Assembly (NCBI GenBank): GCA_965602635.1
Contig: CBFCZU010000099.1
Location: 1 to 14,553, forward strand
DNA length: 14,553 nt
Reading direction: 5' to 3'
DNA from: CBFCZU01 sp965602635
Lineage (GTDB): Bacteria > Planctomycetota > Phycisphaerae > SM23-33
The number at the start of each line of letters is the position of its first letter. Position 1 is the stretch's first letter. The position numbers were made by a program, and so were the translations under genes. The notes beneath the pieces were generated by a model that was given only the letters and a program-made list of their open reading frames with translations, had not been told where the DNA came from and made no database searches. Below, in pieces: positions 14,346 to 14,553 of this stretch.

Positions 14346-14553
14346 ATGCCATCATCAGTGCCGCCTCACGGCGGGAAGCTGACCGAACTGATCGTCGATG
14401 CCGACGGGGCCGCCGAGCTGCGGGCGCTGTCGCGAGACTTCCCATCGTGGGACCTGACGCCCCGGCAGCTCTGCGACCTCGAGCTGCTGCTCAGCGGCGG
14501 CTTCTCGCCGCTGGAGGGCTTTCTCTGCCGGGCCGACTACGAGGGCGTCTGCC
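14346..14553 (+). CDS. Sulfate adenylyltransferase, N-terminal part (runs off the window)
   Basis: The first 69 codons of a sulfate adenylyltransferase, which makes adenosine phosphosulfate (APS) from sulfate and ATP. HGGKLTEL (8-15) and PSWDLTPRQLCDLELLLSGG (33-52) followed by FSPLEGFLCRADYE (53-66) match the N-terminal PUA-like domain of the ATP sulfurylase family, including the forms fused to an APS kinase domain; the window ends too early to tell whether this one is fused. ATG 14346 is taken as start; an in-frame GTG at 14358 is also possible, and no clear Shine-Dalgarno is seen. It follows the tRNA gene by 48 nt and may share its promoter or have its own. Confidence 0.88.
   Translation, partial: MPSSVPPHGGKLTELIVDADGAAELRALSRDFPSWDLTPRQLCDLELLLSGGFSPLEGFLCRADYEGVC

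Noticed and set aside
13998..14445. Minus-strand ORFs across the tRNA with peptides such as GFEPATSCSQSRHSSQAEL
   Set aside because: These are antisense translations of the tRNA-Pro gene and its flanks, a well-known type of spurious protein in databases. The perfect cloverleaf explains the sequence.

Overview
The window looks like a contig from a GC-rich bacterium, most likely of the PVC group and probably Planctomycetota. The inference rests on gene content: a bacterial V/A-type ATPase operon of the E - DUF2764 - A - B - D - I - K kind, glycoside and pectin-degrading enzymes, a stand-alone four-helix-bundle (S23-like) gene, and the start of a sulfate adenylyltransferase gene. The lineage call is inference; there is no rRNA gene or other decisive marker.

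Region 1 (1-4941, + strand) holds three co-directional genes that may form one transcription unit: an M14-type metallocarboxypeptidase (GTG start at 94), a GH38 alpha-mannosidase (ATG at 1269) and a PL22-type oligogalacturonate lyase beta-propeller (ATG at 3784). The last two point to breakdown of plant or algal glycans. A perfect 11-bp inverted repeat (12-51) lies just upstream of the first gene. Region 2 (4950-5693, - strand) is a class I SAM-dependent methyltransferase of unknown substrate. It converges on the lyase with an 8-nt gap and has a clear Shine-Dalgarno before its GTG start.

Region 3 (6045-13981, + strand) is a V-type ATPase/ATP synthase operon. It encodes stalk subunit E, a DUF2764 protein in the place where subunit C would be expected, catalytic A, regulatory B, central-stalk D, membrane subunit I and the four-helix proteolipid K. 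Subunits A, B, D and E with the DUF2764 protein would form the soluble motor and stalks, and I and K the ion-translocating membrane part. The K subunit carries the full residue set used for Na+ binding in Enterococcus hirae NtpK, so a sodium-coupled motor is predicted. Separate C, F and G/H genes are not visible.

The main anomaly is between atpB and atpD: a 448-bp unit bounded by 31-bp near-perfect inverted repeats (28/31 matches) built of 7-nt reiterations, carrying one gene for a four-helix-bundle protein. In-silico removal of the unit rebuilds the atpB stop codon and leaves a 5-nt atpB-atpD spacer. This strongly suggests a mobile, cargo-bearing insertion that landed precisely at the junction without breaking the operon.

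Region 4 (13982-14553) holds a strong GC hairpin, a good sigma70-like promoter, a tRNA-Pro(TGG) gene and the first 69 codons of a sulfate adenylyltransferase (sulfate activation) that runs off the window.
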